Source of the DNA: Mycobacterium sp. IS-836
GTDB taxonomy: Bacteria > Actinomycetota > Actinomycetes > Mycobacteriales > Mycobacteriaceae
Reading direction: 5' to 3'
Length of the DNA stretch: 64,000 bases
NCBI RefSeq assembly: GCF_001954275.1
Contig: NZ_MBEU01000068.1
Location: 1-64,000, forward strand
Positions within the stretch are counted from its first letter, which is position 1; each line of letters starts with the position of its first letter. Shown piece by piece: positions 17,239 to 26,232 of the stretch. A model generated the notes under the pieces. That model worked only from the letters and a program-made list of their open reading frames with translations, did no database searches and was not told the DNA's origin. The position numbers and the translations under genes were made by a program.

Positions 17239-18840
17239 ATGGACATTCAGTGCGACTACCTTGTGGTCGGTACCGGATCAGCCGGCGCGGTCGTCGCGAA
17301 TCGGCTCAGCAGCGATCCGGCCACCACCGTGGTTGCGCTCGAGGCGGGACCGCCGGACAAGAACCGATTCATTCCGATCCCCGCCGCCTTCTCCAAGCTG
17401 TTCCGCAGCGAAATCGACTGGGATTACCTGACCGAACCACAGCCGGAGCTCGACGGCCGCGAGATCTATTGGCCCCGAGGCAAAGTGCTCGGCGGGTCGT
17501 CGGCAATGAACGCCATGATGTGGGTGCGTGGATTCGCCGCCGACTACGACGAATGGGCGGTGCGGGCCGGCCCGCAGTGGTCTTTCGCCGACGTGCTCGG
17601 ATACTTCCGTCGCATCGAGGACGTCACCGCCGCGTGGCACTTCGTCAGCGGTGACGACAGCGGGGTCACCGGGCCACTGCAGATTTCCCGCCAACGCAGC
17701 CCGCGGCCCTCCACCGCCGCCTGGCTGGCCGCGACCCGCGAGTGCGGATTTCCCCCGGCGCAACCGAATTCACCGCGGCCGGAAGGCTTTTGCGAAACGG
17801 TCGTCACCCAGCGCCGCGGTGCCCGGTTCAGCATCGCCGACGCCTACCTGAAGCCGGCCATGCGCCGCAAGAACCTCACCGTGCTCACCGGTGCCACCGC
17901 TACCCGAGTCCTGTTCGACGGACCCCGCGCGGTCGGCGTCGAATTCCGACGGGGTGGCCGGCAACACGATCAACTATGCGTCGCTCACGCCCGCCGCGAG
18001 GTGGTGCTCTGCGGCGGTGCCATCAACAGCCCCCAGCTGCTGATGCTTTCCGGCATCGGCAGTCGTGACCACCTCGCCGATCTCGGCATCGACACCGTCG
18101 CCCACTCGCCCGAGGTGGGGCAGAACCTGCTTGACCACCTGGTCACACCGCTGGGCTTCGACGTCGCCGGCGACAGCCTCGCCGACGCGCAAAAGCCAGG
18201 ACAGCTGCTCAAGTACCTGCTGCGGCGGCGCGGCATGCTCACTTCCAATGTCGGCGAGGCCTACGGATTTGTCCGCAGCCGCCCCGAGCTGGACCTTCCT
18301 GACCTCGAGCTGATCTTTGCTCCCGCCCCGTTCTACGACGAGGGCCTGCTGGTCAAGCCACCGGGGCACGGGGTGGTGTTCGGGCCGATCCTGGTCGCCC
18401 CGGAAAGCCGCGGCCAGATCACGCTGCGCTCGTCCGACCCGCGGGACAAGCCGGTCATCGAACCGCGCTATCTTTCCGATCCGGGCGGCGTCGACCGCGC
18501 CGCGATGATGGAAGGCCTGCGGATATGCGCCCGGCTCGCCGCGGCTCCCGCCTTGAAAGACCTGCTCGGGCCCATCGCCCGGCCGCGCGGTTGCACGGAG
18601 CTGAACGAGGCCACCCTCGAGGTCGCGCTCGCCGCCAACTCTCACACCCTGTACCACCCGCTCGGCACCTGCCGCATGGGCAGCGACGAGTCAAGCGTGG
18701 TGGATCCGCAGTTGCGGGTTCGGGGCGTCTTCGGGCTCCGGGTGGCCGACGCGTCGGTGATGCCCAGCACCGTCCGCGGGCACACGCATGCGCCGTCGGT
18801 GCTGATCGGCGAGAAGGCGGCCGACCTGATCCGAGGCTGA
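17239..18840 (+). CDS. GMC-family FAD oxidoreductase (Rv1279 family)
   Basis: 533 aa (homolog 528). The N-terminal FAD-binding motif is VVGTGSAGAVVANRL (GxGxxG at 11-16), with the GMC signature 1 region WPRGKVLGGSSAMNAMMW. Signature 2 is GAINSPQLLMLSGIG. The C-terminal catalytic region has HPLGTCRMG and the terminal GHTHAPSVLIGEKAA, supplying the His pair of choline dehydrogenase-like enzymes. It oxidises an alcohol whose identity cannot be read from sequence. It stands alone between the nuclease operon and a hydrolase. Confidence 0.88.
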   Translation: MDIQCDYLVVGTGSAGAVVANRLSSDPATTVVALEAGPPDKNRFIPIPAAFSKLFRSEIDWDYLTEPQPELDGREIYWPRGKVLGGSSAMNAMMWVRGFAADYDEWAVRAGPQWSFADVLGYFRRIEDVTAAWHFVSGDDSGVTGPLQISRQRSPRPSTAAWLAATRECGFPPAQPNSPRPEGFCETVVTQRRGARFSIADAYLKPAMRRKNLTVLTGATATRVLFDGPRAVGVEFRRGGRQHDQLCVAHARREVVLCGGAINSPQLLMLSGIGSRDHLADLGIDTVAHSPEVGQNLLDHLVTPLGFDVAGDSLADAQKPGQLLKYLLRRRGMLTSNVGEAYGFVRSRPELDLPDLELIFAPAPFYDEGLLVKPPGHGVVFGPILVAPESRGQITLRSSDPRDKPVIEPRYLSDPGGVDRAAMMEGLRICARLAAAPALKDLLGPIARPRGCTELNEATLEVALAANSHTLYHPLGTCRMGSDESSVVDPQLRVRGVFGLRVADASVMPSTVRGHTHAPSVLIGEKAADLIRG

Positions 18841-18878
18841 CGGGCGGAGCCTCGGCGGAGTGTCGGCAGAATGGGACC

Positions 18879-18899
18879 ATGGCGGGCCGACACCGATGA
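18879..18899 (+). CDS. Possible leaderless 6-codon upstream ORF (MAGRHR)
   Basis: CAGAAT at 18867-18872 is a plausible -10, and the ATG at 18879 lies 6 nt after it, the spacing of leaderless mycobacterial messages. The reading frame ends at TGA 18897-18899, which overlaps the ATG of the hydrolase gene (ATGA at 18896-18899). Translation of this mini-ORF would couple directly to the hydrolase, which otherwise lacks a ribosome binding site. Inferred only from signal spacing. Confidence 0.35.
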   Translation: MAGRHR

Positions 18900-20140
18900 C
18901 GATGGACGCGAAGCGGCGCCGGGCACACGAAAAGCTGGCGAGATTGCCCGGCGTGCGCCGGGTGCGCCGGCCCGTCTCGGCGGCCAGCTCTGACGAGTTC
19001 GACCTGTTCTACGTACGCACCGGCCGCCGGTCCACCCACCCGGTGGTGATCATCCCCGGCGGCCCGGGCGTGGCGTCGGTGCAGATGTACAAGGGGCTAC
19101 GACGGCGCGCCGCCGCCGCGGGTCTCGACGTGATCATGATCGAGCACCGCGGGGTGGGAATGTCACGCCACAACGACTCGGGTGCCGACCTGCCGCCCCG
19201 CGCGCTGACCGTGAATCAGGTCGTCGACGACGTGGCCGCGGTGCTCGACGACGCCCGCGCGGATTCGGCCGTCATCTATGGCACCTCGTACGGCACCTAT
19301 ATCGCGTCCGGCGTCGGCGTTCGCCATCCGGGGCGGGTGAAGGCGATGGTCCTCGATTCGCCACTGTTGTCACGGCACGACATCGTGATCGTGCGCCGCG
19401 CAATTCGCCGGCTGCTGCTCAAAGGAGACAGCCCCGAAACCGCACCGCTGGCACCCAAGGTCCGCAAGCTCGTCGACGCCGGCGTGATGACCGCATCGGC
19501 AACGCAGATCATCGCGACGATCTACGGACACGGCGGCGCCGGCCTGCTGGATCGTCAACTGGATCTGTTGCTCGACGGGCGAAAGATGCTGTGGTGGGCC
19601 CTATCCCGATTCACCACGCTGTCCAACCTGCCGTTCCGCTACGAGGAAGACCTGGTGAGTCGCATCGCGTTCCGCGAGCTCGACTACGCCGCCCAGCCCG
19701 ACGGCCTGCCGCTCGACCCGGCCGTGGCCGAGCGCGAAATCCGCACGCAAAAGGTCAGTTTCGACGACGAGCCCTACGACCTGCCGGCCGAGATGCCGAA
19801 CTTCGGCTGGCCGACCGTGGTGGTTTCCGGCGGCCGCGACCTGATCACTCCGCCCGCGGTGGCCGAGCGGGTGGCGTCGCTGCTGCCGAACTCCGTGCTG
19901 CTGAAACTGCCGACCATGGCGCACAGCGCGCTGGACTTTCGCGAGCCCGCGGCGCTGGCCATCGCGGGCGCCGCGTTCCGGGGCGATCTCGACGGGCTGG
20001 TTGCCCAAGCGCCGGCTCTCGACGAGATCCCGCCGCGCGCCGCAGTGCGCCTGCTGTGGAAGGCGATCGCGGCGGCCGCCATCGCGGAGAGCGCGGTGCC
20101 CGCCATGCCGGCGATGCGACGGCGGCTCAGGTCCGCATGA
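18896..20140 (+). CDS. Alpha/beta hydrolase, prolyl iminopeptidase-like
   Basis: 414 aa from ATG 18896. Motifs: oxyanion loop PGGPGVAS, IEHRGVGMS, nucleophile YGTSYGTY (GxSxG), acid in GGRDLITPP and His in MAHSALDF, in correct order for a Ser-Asp-His triad. The HGGPG-type oxyanion motif and the helical cap (about 200-310) point to the proline iminopeptidase/TAP-like branch. No signal peptide is seen. GTG 18860 would add 12 residues. No clear ribosome site precedes ATG 18896, which overlaps a mini-ORF stop. The 3' end overlaps the convergent oppA end by 14 bp. Not at this site in M. tuberculosis as I recall. Confidence 0.8.
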   Translation: MTMDAKRRRAHEKLARLPGVRRVRRPVSAASSDEFDLFYVRTGRRSTHPVVIIPGGPGVASVQMYKGLRRRAAAAGLDVIMIEHRGVGMSRHNDSGADLPPRALTVNQVVDDVAAVLDDARADSAVIYGTSYGTYIASGVGVRHPGRVKAMVLDSPLLSRHDIVIVRRAIRRLLLKGDSPETAPLAPKVRKLVDAGVMTASATQIIATIYGHGGAGLLDRQLDLLLDGRKMLWWALSRFTTLSNLPFRYEEDLVSRIAFRELDYAAQPDGLPLDPAVAEREIRTQKVSFDDEPYDLPAEMPNFGWPTVVVSGGRDLITPPAVAERVASLLPNSVLLKLPTMAHSALDFREPAALAIAGAAFRGDLDGLVAQAPALDEIPPRAAVRLLWKAIAAAAIAESAVPAMPAMRRRLRSA

Positions 20141-21791
20141 ATCCGATCGCGGTGTAGTCCAGGTCGGCGAGTCCGGGCGCGCCGAAGTTGGCCAGCGTGC
20201 TGCGCACGGCGACGTCGCCGGGCGACTGGGTCAGCGGCAGGCTGAAGCCCTCGGCCCAGATGAGCTTGTCGAGGTCGTTGGCCAGCGCTCGGGCCTTTCC
20301 GGGATCGAGCTCTTCGAGCGTGCGCTCGATGGCGGCGTCGATCTCCGGGCTGCCGATCTTGCCGAAGTTGCTGGCCCCGCCGGACTGGTAGATCTGGGTC
20401 AGCGCGGACAGCGGGAACGCGTCGCCGAGCCAGCCGAATTGGGCCATGTCGAAGGCCCCGACGTTGATGTAGTTGGTGAAGAACCCGCTGCCGGACCGGG
20501 CTACCAGTTCGAGTTTGACCCCGATCTGGGCCAGGTCGTGCTGGGCGATCTGGGCGAACACCTTGCTGCCCTGCGCGTCGTAGAACAGGTCGCGGATGAC
20601 CAGCTGGCGCCCGTCCTTTTCGCGGAACTGGCCGCGCTGCTTCCAGCCCAGCGCGTCGAGCTCTCGTCTCGCCGCGGCGGGGTCGTACGGGACGGTGGCG
20701 CTGTTGTCCTGGTAGCCCTCCTGGCCGGCGACGTAGATGTGGTTGTCCAATGCCACCGGGTGGCTGGTGAGGCCGTATTGGACGACCCTGGCGATGGTCT
20801 GGCGGTCGATGCCCTTGGCCACCGCGACCCGTAAAGCCTTGTCTTCCAGGATCGCCCCGGGGGCGCCATTGAACGTGAAGTGCGACCAACTCGGGGCGGG
20901 GGCCCGCCGGATGGAGATGCCTTTGGTTCGCTGCGCGATGGTCAGCTGGTCCAGTGTGCCGACGCCGGTCGCGTCGATCGTGTTGTTCTGCAGCGCGGGC
21001 AGCCGGGCGGCGTCGTCGAGCACCAGGAAGGTGATGGTGTTCAGGCGCGGCGGCCGTCCCCACCATTTCGGGTTGCGGGTCAACACGATTCGCTGCGTGG
21101 TCCGGTCCAGGGACGAGACGATGAACGGACCGGCCGACGGACCGGGACCGCCGAGCTGCCCGTTGTTGAACGCGTCGGCCGTCGCGGTCATGCTTTCCGG
21201 CAACAGCATGCCGTTGCCGGCAAACATGCCACGCCACTCGGCGTAGGGCTTGGCGAAGGTCATGACGGCCTGCCGGTCGTCGACCCCGCGGGTCACCGAC
21301 GCCACGCGGTCGGCGCCGCCGGGTGCGGCGATCGCGAAGTTCTTGTCGGCGCCGCTGAGGGCGTGGATTTGGCTGGCAATGTCGCGCCAAGTGATCGGCG
21401 TGCCGTCCGACCATACGGCCTTGGGGTTGATGGTGTAGGTGACCACCTGCGGGTTGGTCCCGGTGAGCTCGACGCTGGTGAAGTAGTCGGTGTCGACGGT
21501 CGTCGATCCGTCCGGCCCGATGATGAACGCCCTCGGCAGGGTGGCCTTCATCATCGCGGCGACCTCGGCCGAGTTGCCGTCGATGTTCAGGATGTTGAAG
21601 TTCGGCGGAAAGTCGCTGAGCGCCAGCCGCAAATCCCCGCCGTCTTGCAGCGTGGCCGGGTCTCGCGGGTTGAGATCGCTGGTCGTGCCGACCGAGGCGA
21701 CGTCGCCCGTCGGGGGCGGGAGGTTGATGGCCGGCGAGCATCCGGATACCACGAGCGCAACGAATACCAGCGCAAGGAACCGCCTAGACAT
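20127..21791 (-). CDS. oppA: Oligopeptide ABC transporter substrate-binding lipoprotein OppA
   Basis: 554 aa. Signal peptide MSRRFLALVFVALVVSGC with lipobox VVSGC, Cys at residue 18. The mature protein is a family 5 extracellular solute-binding protein (SBP_bac_5): NFNILNIDGNSAEVAAMMKA and VVTYTINPKAVWSDGTPITW, with the standard peptide-binding lobe sequence further on. It delivers peptides to OppBC. The start overlaps the end of oppD by 8 bp, so it is the last gene of the oppB-C-D-A operon. In M. tuberculosis this importer is Rv1280c-Rv1283c. The start at 21791 was chosen because the lipobox then falls at normal distance. Confidence 0.92.
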   Translation of the reverse strand: MSRRFLALVFVALVVSGCSPAINLPPPTGDVASVGTTSDLNPRDPATLQDGGDLRLALSDFPPNFNILNIDGNSAEVAAMMKATLPRAFIIGPDGSTTVDTDYFTSVELTGTNPQVVTYTINPKAVWSDGTPITWRDIASQIHALSGADKNFAIAAPGGADRVASVTRGVDDRQAVMTFAKPYAEWRGMFAGNGMLLPESMTATADAFNNGQLGGPGPSAGPFIVSSLDRTTQRIVLTRNPKWWGRPPRLNTITFLVLDDAARLPALQNNTIDATGVGTLDQLTIAQRTKGISIRRAPAPSWSHFTFNGAPGAILEDKALRVAVAKGIDRQTIARVVQYGLTSHPVALDNHIYVAGQEGYQDNSATVPYDPAAARRELDALGWKQRGQFREKDGRQLVIRDLFYDAQGSKVFAQIAQHDLAQIGVKLELVARSGSGFFTNYINVGAFDMAQFGWLGDAFPLSALTQIYQSGGASNFGKIGSPEIDAAIERTLEELDPGKARALANDLDKLIWAEGFSLPLTQSPGDVAVRSTLANFGAPGLADLDYTAIGFMRT

Positions 21792-23619
21792 AGCGCCCCG
21801 GATCAGGTTGCGGCACCGCGCCCAGTAGCCGCCGCGTGTAGTCGTGCTGCGGATTGCGGAAAAGCTCGTCGCTGTCACCCTGTTCCACGATGGCGCCGGC
21901 GTACATCACTGCCACGTCGTGGGCGAGGTGCTTGACCACCGAAAGATCATGGGAAACAAAGAGATAGGACAGGCCGAACCGCTCTTGCAGGTCGAGCAGC
22001 AGGTTGATTATCCCCGCCTGGATGGAGACGTCGAGGGCCGACACCGGTTCGTCGAGGGCCAGGATCTTGGGCTGCAACGCCAGTGCCCGCGCGATGCCGA
22101 TGCGCTGCTTCTGCCCGCCGGAGAATTCGGCGGGGTAGCGGGCCGCGTCCGCGCGGCGCAATCCCACGATGTCGAGCAGCTCGGCGACCCGCGCGTTGGT
22201 GTCGCGCTTGTCGAACCCATTGGCCCGCAACGGTTCGGCGAGCAGCTCGAAGACGGGCAACCGTGGGTCCAGCGACGCGACGGGGTCTTGGAAGACGACC
22301 TGGATGTCACGTCGCAGGGCCCGCCGGCTCGCCGGGCTCATAGCGGCAACATCCGTACCCAGCACCTCGATCGATCCCGATTGCGGCGCAACGAGTTCCA
22401 GGATCTCGTGCAGCGTCGTCGACTTACCCGAACCCGATTCGCCGACGATGCCCAGGGTGCGGCCCTGCCGCAACTCGAGGCTGACGCGGTCGACGGCGCG
22501 GACCTCGCCGACCGCCCGGCGCAACACCACGCCTTTGGTCAGCCGGTAGGTCTTGACGAGATCACGCACCCGCACGACGACGGGCGAGTCGCCGGCCGCC
22601 GCCGCAGGGGCGGAGGTGTTGATCCCGTAGATGTCGGCGGCGCTGCGGTCGCCGACCTGATCGGTGCGGATGCAGGCCGCCCGGTGATCCACGCCGACCT
22701 CGATCAATTCCGGTTCCGCGGAACGGCATTCGTCGATGACCAGTGGGCAGCGCGGCGCGAAGGGGCAGCCGGGTTCGAGCCCGGCCAGTGACGGGGGCGC
22801 ACCGGGGATGGGCACCAGCCGGGTACCCTGCGCGGCGTCCAACCGGGGAACCGATCCCAGCAGTCCCACGGTGTAGGGCATCTGGCGACCACGGTAGAGA
22901 TCGGCCACACTGGCGAACTCGACGATTCGCCCGGCATACATCACCAGCGCCCGGTCGGCGAACTCCGCGACCACGCCGAGGTCGTGGGTGATGATGAGCA
23001 CCCCGGCACCGGTGACGTCGCGCGCGGTCTTGAGCACCTCGAGGATCTGCGCCTGCACGGTGACATCCAGCGCGGTGGTGGGTTCGTCGCAGATCAACAG
23101 GTCGGGATCGTTCGCGATCGCGATCGCGATGACGACTCGTTGCCGCTCGCCACCGGACAGCTCGTGCGGAAACGCCCGGGCCCGTCGCTCCGGCTGCGAG
23201 ATCCCCACCAGCTCAAGCAGTTCGACCGCGCGCCGCCGGGCGTCGCGGCGGCCCACGCGCCGCTGGTGGACTTTGATCGCCTCGGCGATCTGGTCGCCGA
23301 CGCTGTAGACCGGCGTCAGCGCCGACATCGGATCCTGGAACACCATGCCGACCTTCTTGCCGCGGAAGCGCGACATCGGCTCGTCGCCCAGCCCGAGCAG
23401 CTCGGTGTCGTGCAGTCGCACCGAACCGCGCACCCGCGCGTGCTCGGGCAGCAGCCCCACCACCGCCATCGCCGACACCGACTTACCCGAACCCGATTCG
23501 CCGACCATCGCCACCACTTCGCCGGGCTCGATGTGGTAGCCGATGCCGCGCACCGCGGTGACAGGTTGGCCGTCGGTCGGAAAGCTGACGGTCAGGTCGG
23601 TCACTTCCAAGAGGCTCAT
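21784..23619 (-). CDS. oppD: Oligopeptide ABC transporter double ATPase OppD
   Basis: 611 aa (homolog 612), two complete ATP-binding cassettes in one chain. First: GESGSGKSV, LSGGERQRVVIAIA, LLICDEPTTALD. Second: GESGSGKST, FSGGQKQRIGIA, ILALDEPVSALD. After the first cassette comes an oligopeptide-transporter C-terminal segment with the Cys pattern CPFAPRCPL, which in related proteins can bind an iron-sulfur cluster. Four cysteines (CPFAPRC, ECRS, ACIR) are present here. It energises OppBC and overlaps oppC by ATGA. Confidence 0.93.
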   Translation of the reverse strand: MSLLEVTDLTVSFPTDGQPVTAVRGIGYHIEPGEVVAMVGESGSGKSVSAMAVVGLLPEHARVRGSVRLHDTELLGLGDEPMSRFRGKKVGMVFQDPMSALTPVYSVGDQIAEAIKVHQRRVGRRDARRRAVELLELVGISQPERRARAFPHELSGGERQRVVIAIAIANDPDLLICDEPTTALDVTVQAQILEVLKTARDVTGAGVLIITHDLGVVAEFADRALVMYAGRIVEFASVADLYRGRQMPYTVGLLGSVPRLDAAQGTRLVPIPGAPPSLAGLEPGCPFAPRCPLVIDECRSAEPELIEVGVDHRAACIRTDQVGDRSAADIYGINTSAPAAAAGDSPVVVRVRDLVKTYRLTKGVVLRRAVGEVRAVDRVSLELRQGRTLGIVGESGSGKSTTLHEILELVAPQSGSIEVLGTDVAAMSPASRRALRRDIQVVFQDPVASLDPRLPVFELLAEPLRANGFDKRDTNARVAELLDIVGLRRADAARYPAEFSGGQKQRIGIARALALQPKILALDEPVSALDVSIQAGIINLLLDLQERFGLSYLFVSHDLSVVKHLAHDVAVMYAGAIVEQGDSDELFRNPQHDYTRRLLGAVPQPDPGRYV

Positions 23620-24542
23620 CGGGCGCCGCCCCCCAGCATCCCGCTACCGGGGTCGAGCGCGTCGCGCAAGCCGTCGCCGGTCATGTTGGCGCACACCAGG
23701 ATCAGCACCAAGACCCCGGCGGGAAACAAGAACACCCAGGGGAAGGTGGTCGCGGACTGGGTGCCGTTGGCGATCAGGGTGCCCAGCGACACATCGGGCG
23801 GCTGGACGCCGAAACCGAGGAAGCTCAAGCCGGTTTCGGCGAGGATGGCCGAGGCGACGTTGAGCGCGGCATCGATTATCAGGATGGACGCCACGTTGGG
23901 CACCACATGACCGACGATGATCCGGCGGCTGGAGACTCCCATATACCGTGCGGCGCGGATGAATTCGCGTTCCCGCAGGCTCATGGTCATGCCGCGGACC
24001 ATGCGCGAGCTGATCATCCAGCCGAAGCCGGCCAGCAGCAGCACCAGCAGCAGGATGCTGGACGACTTCTTGACCCGCGGCGTGAGGATGGCGATGAGGA
24101 TGAAGCTGGGCACCACCAACAGCAGGTCGACCACCCACATCAGCACCCGGTCCCGCCACCCGCCGAAATAGCCGGCGATGGACCCGACGGTGGCGGCGAT
24201 TCCGGTGGAGATGAACGCCACGCAGACGCCGATCAGCATCGACTTCTGCATTCCGCGCAGGATTTGCGCCAACAAGTCTTGGCCCAGCGCGTTGGTGCCC
24301 AGCCAGTGACGGGTGCTCGGCGGCTGCAGCAGCGCGTTGAAGTCGAGGTCGTCGTAGGAGTAGGGCAGCAGCGAAGGCAGCGCATAGCAGCCGACGAACA
24401 GCAGCGCCAACAGCGCCAGCGACGCCACCGCGAGCCGGTTGCGGGCGAACCGGCGCAGCACCAGGGTGCGCCGCGAGGCGAAACCCGCCACCTCCGGAAC
24501 CGAAACCCCTTGGGCCGCGGCGGTTTGCGAGCTAGACGTCAT
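23616..24542 (-). CDS. oppC: Oligopeptide ABC transporter permease OppC
   Basis: 308 aa. A cytoplasmic N-terminus (about 1-28) and first TM (AVASLALLALLFVGC) precede the OppC N-terminal motif HWLGTNALGQDLLAQILRG. About five further membrane segments follow. The permease EAA-loop occurs as EREFIRAARYMGVSSRRII, the coupling site to OppD. It overlaps oppB by four bases and oppD by four. Pairs with OppB as the inner-membrane channel. Confidence 0.92.
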   Translation of the reverse strand: MTSSSQTAAAQGVSVPEVAGFASRRTLVLRRFARNRLAVASLALLALLFVGCYALPSLLPYSYDDLDFNALLQPPSTRHWLGTNALGQDLLAQILRGMQKSMLIGVCVAFISTGIAATVGSIAGYFGGWRDRVLMWVVDLLLVVPSFILIAILTPRVKKSSSILLLVLLLAGFGWMISSRMVRGMTMSLREREFIRAARYMGVSSRRIIVGHVVPNVASILIIDAALNVASAILAETGLSFLGFGVQPPDVSLGTLIANGTQSATTFPWVFLFPAGVLVLILVCANMTGDGLRDALDPGSGMLGGGAR

Positions 24543-25513
24543 GACACCCGAACCCTTGGATCAAGCGCCGCGTAGATGACGTCGGACAGCAGGCCGGCCA
24601 GCAGCACCACCGTGCCGGAGAACAGGGTGATCGCGGCGATGATGTTGGTGTCCTGGGTCGAAATGCCCTGCACCAGCCACTCGCCCATGCCGTGCCAGCC
24701 GTAGATCTTCTCGACGAACACGGCTCCGACGACCAGCCCGGCCACCCCGTAGGCGAACAGGGTCGCCAGGGGGATCAGCGCGGTGCGCAGCCCGTGTTTC
24801 AGCAGCGCGCGCCGGCGGGTCAGGCCCTTGGCGCGGGCCGTTCGAATGAAATCCTGGCCGAGGACGTCGAGCATGGCGTTGCGCTGATATCGGCTGTATC
24901 CCGCGGCGGCCATCAGAGTCAGCGTCAGCGTGGGCAGGATCAAATGCCGCAGCCGGTCGAGCAATTCATGCCCGGCGCCCGTCACCCCGGGCGACGTCTC
25001 CCCGGTGTAGTCGAAGAGCTGGACGCCGACGGCCCAATTCACCCGCAGGGCACCGAGAATCAACAGGCTGGCGATGACGAACGACGGCGTGCTCAGCACC
25101 AGTAGCGCCAGCATGGTGACGACACGGTCACTGAGTCGGTACTGGCGGATCGCGCCCCACGCGCCCGCCGCGATGCCCAGCAAGGTGCCCGCCACGGAGC
25201 CGATCACCAGCAACCGCAGGCTGACTCCGACGCGGCGCCACAGCGAGGCGGCGACCGGCTGGCCGGTGATGGTCGTGCCGAAGTCGCCTCGCACGACGTG
25301 CGAGGCCCAGTGGCCGTAGCGCAGCGGAATGGGTTTGTCCAGACCAAGCGCGTGGGCCTTGGCGTCGATGACGGCCTGCGGGGGGCGGGGATTGCGCTGC
25401 AACAGGCTGTCCAGCGGCGAGAAGGCCAGCGACGTCAGGCCGTAGGTCAGAAACGACGCCAGCGCGAGCAGCACGACATAGTTGAGCAACCGGCGCGCCA
25501 GGAAGCGAATCAT
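24539..25513 (-). CDS. oppB: Oligopeptide ABC transporter permease OppB
   Basis: 324 aa (homolog 325). It begins MIRFLARRLLNYVVLLALAS, the usual OppB/DppB first membrane helix, with the conserved YGHWASHVVRGDFGTTITG region and the EAA loop FIRTARAKGLTRRRALLKHG. Six membrane segments are expected. It is the first gene of the operon; the 136 bp separating it from divergent canA should hold both promoters. ATG 25513 is chosen over a codon at 25591 by homolog length. Confidence 0.92.
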   Translation of the reverse strand: MIRFLARRLLNYVVLLALASFLTYGLTSLAFSPLDSLLQRNPRPPQAVIDAKAHALGLDKPIPLRYGHWASHVVRGDFGTTITGQPVAASLWRRVGVSLRLLVIGSVAGTLLGIAAGAWGAIRQYRLSDRVVTMLALLVLSTPSFVIASLLILGALRVNWAVGVQLFDYTGETSPGVTGAGHELLDRLRHLILPTLTLTLMAAAGYSRYQRNAMLDVLGQDFIRTARAKGLTRRRALLKHGLRTALIPLATLFAYGVAGLVVGAVFVEKIYGWHGMGEWLVQGISTQDTNIIAAITLFSGTVVLLAGLLSDVIYAALDPRVRVS

Positions 25514-25649
25514 GCCCGACCGAGCCGCCCGTGCCGCATTGGGACAGGTTAAGGCGTGTCGAGGCGTCCTTGTGATCCGCCTGATTTTCATGCGTGAATT
25601 ACGGGTGGTCCGTTGCTAATTTCAAGCCGCAATACCGCAGGAGGCTGCT

Positions 25650-26141
25650 ATGACGGTCACCGATGACTACCTGGCCAACAACGCCCAGTACGCGAGCGGT
25701 TTCAAGGGACCGCTGCCCATGCCGCCGAGCAAACACGTCGCGGTCCTCGCATGCATGGATGCCCGGCTCGACGTCTACCGCATCCTGGGGCTGGGCGAAG
25801 GGGAGGCCCACGTGATCCGCAACGCCGGCGGCGTCGCCACCGACGACGCGATCCGCTCGCTGGCCATCAGCCAGCGATTGCTTGGCACGCGGGAGATCAT
25901 CCTGATTCACCACACCGACTGCGGAATGCTCACGTTCACCGACGACGACTTCAAGCGGGGCATTCAGGAGGAGACCGGGGTCAAGCCGCCGTGGGCCGCG
26001 GAGGCGTTTCCGGATGCCGCCGAGGATGTGCGGCAATCGATGCGCCGCATCGAAAACAGTCCGTTCGTGACCAAGCACGTCTCGCTGCGCGGGTTCGTTT
26101 TCGACGTCGCCACAGGCAAGCTCGAGGAAATGACCCTCTAG
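25650..26141 (+). CDS. canA: Beta-carbonic anhydrase CanA (Rv1284 type)
   Basis: 163 aa, identical in length to Rv1284. Zinc site residues Cys35, Asp37, His88 and Cys91 appear in VAVLACMDAR and HHTDCGM, with the Asp37-Arg39 dyad of active beta-class enzymes. It interconverts CO2 and bicarbonate in the cytoplasm. SD GGAGG lies 8 nt before ATG. It faces the KasB-thioesterase operon, with a large inverted repeat between the two ends. Confidence 0.93.
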   Translation: MTVTDDYLANNAQYASGFKGPLPMPPSKHVAVLACMDARLDVYRILGLGEGEAHVIRNAGGVATDDAIRSLAISQRLLGTREIILIHHTDCGMLTFTDDDFKRGIQEETGVKPPWAAEAFPDAAEDVRQSMRRIENSPFVTKHVSLRGFVFDVATGKLEEMTL

Positions 26142-26153
26142 CCCAAGCCACTT

Positions 26154-26217
26154 TCGCCGAACGTGTAACCACTGCGAAAAACGGGCCGGATTTTCGCACT
26201 GAGTGCACGTTCGGCGA
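26154..26217. repeat. 64-bp interrupted inverted repeat between convergent genes
   Basis: Outer arms TCGCCGAACGTG (26154-26165) and CACGTTCGGCGA (26206-26217) are perfect complements. Concentric inner arms TGCGAAAA (26173-26180) and TTTTCGCA (26191-26198) are also perfect. They surround the 10-nt loop ACGGGCCGGA. Only 3 mismatches and one G-T pair separate inner and outer stems. It sits between the stops of canA and the thioesterase gene, so it may be a bidirectional terminator or one copy of a dispersed palindromic element. Confidence 0.85.
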
Positions 26218-26232
26218 CCCAGCCAATAGCGA

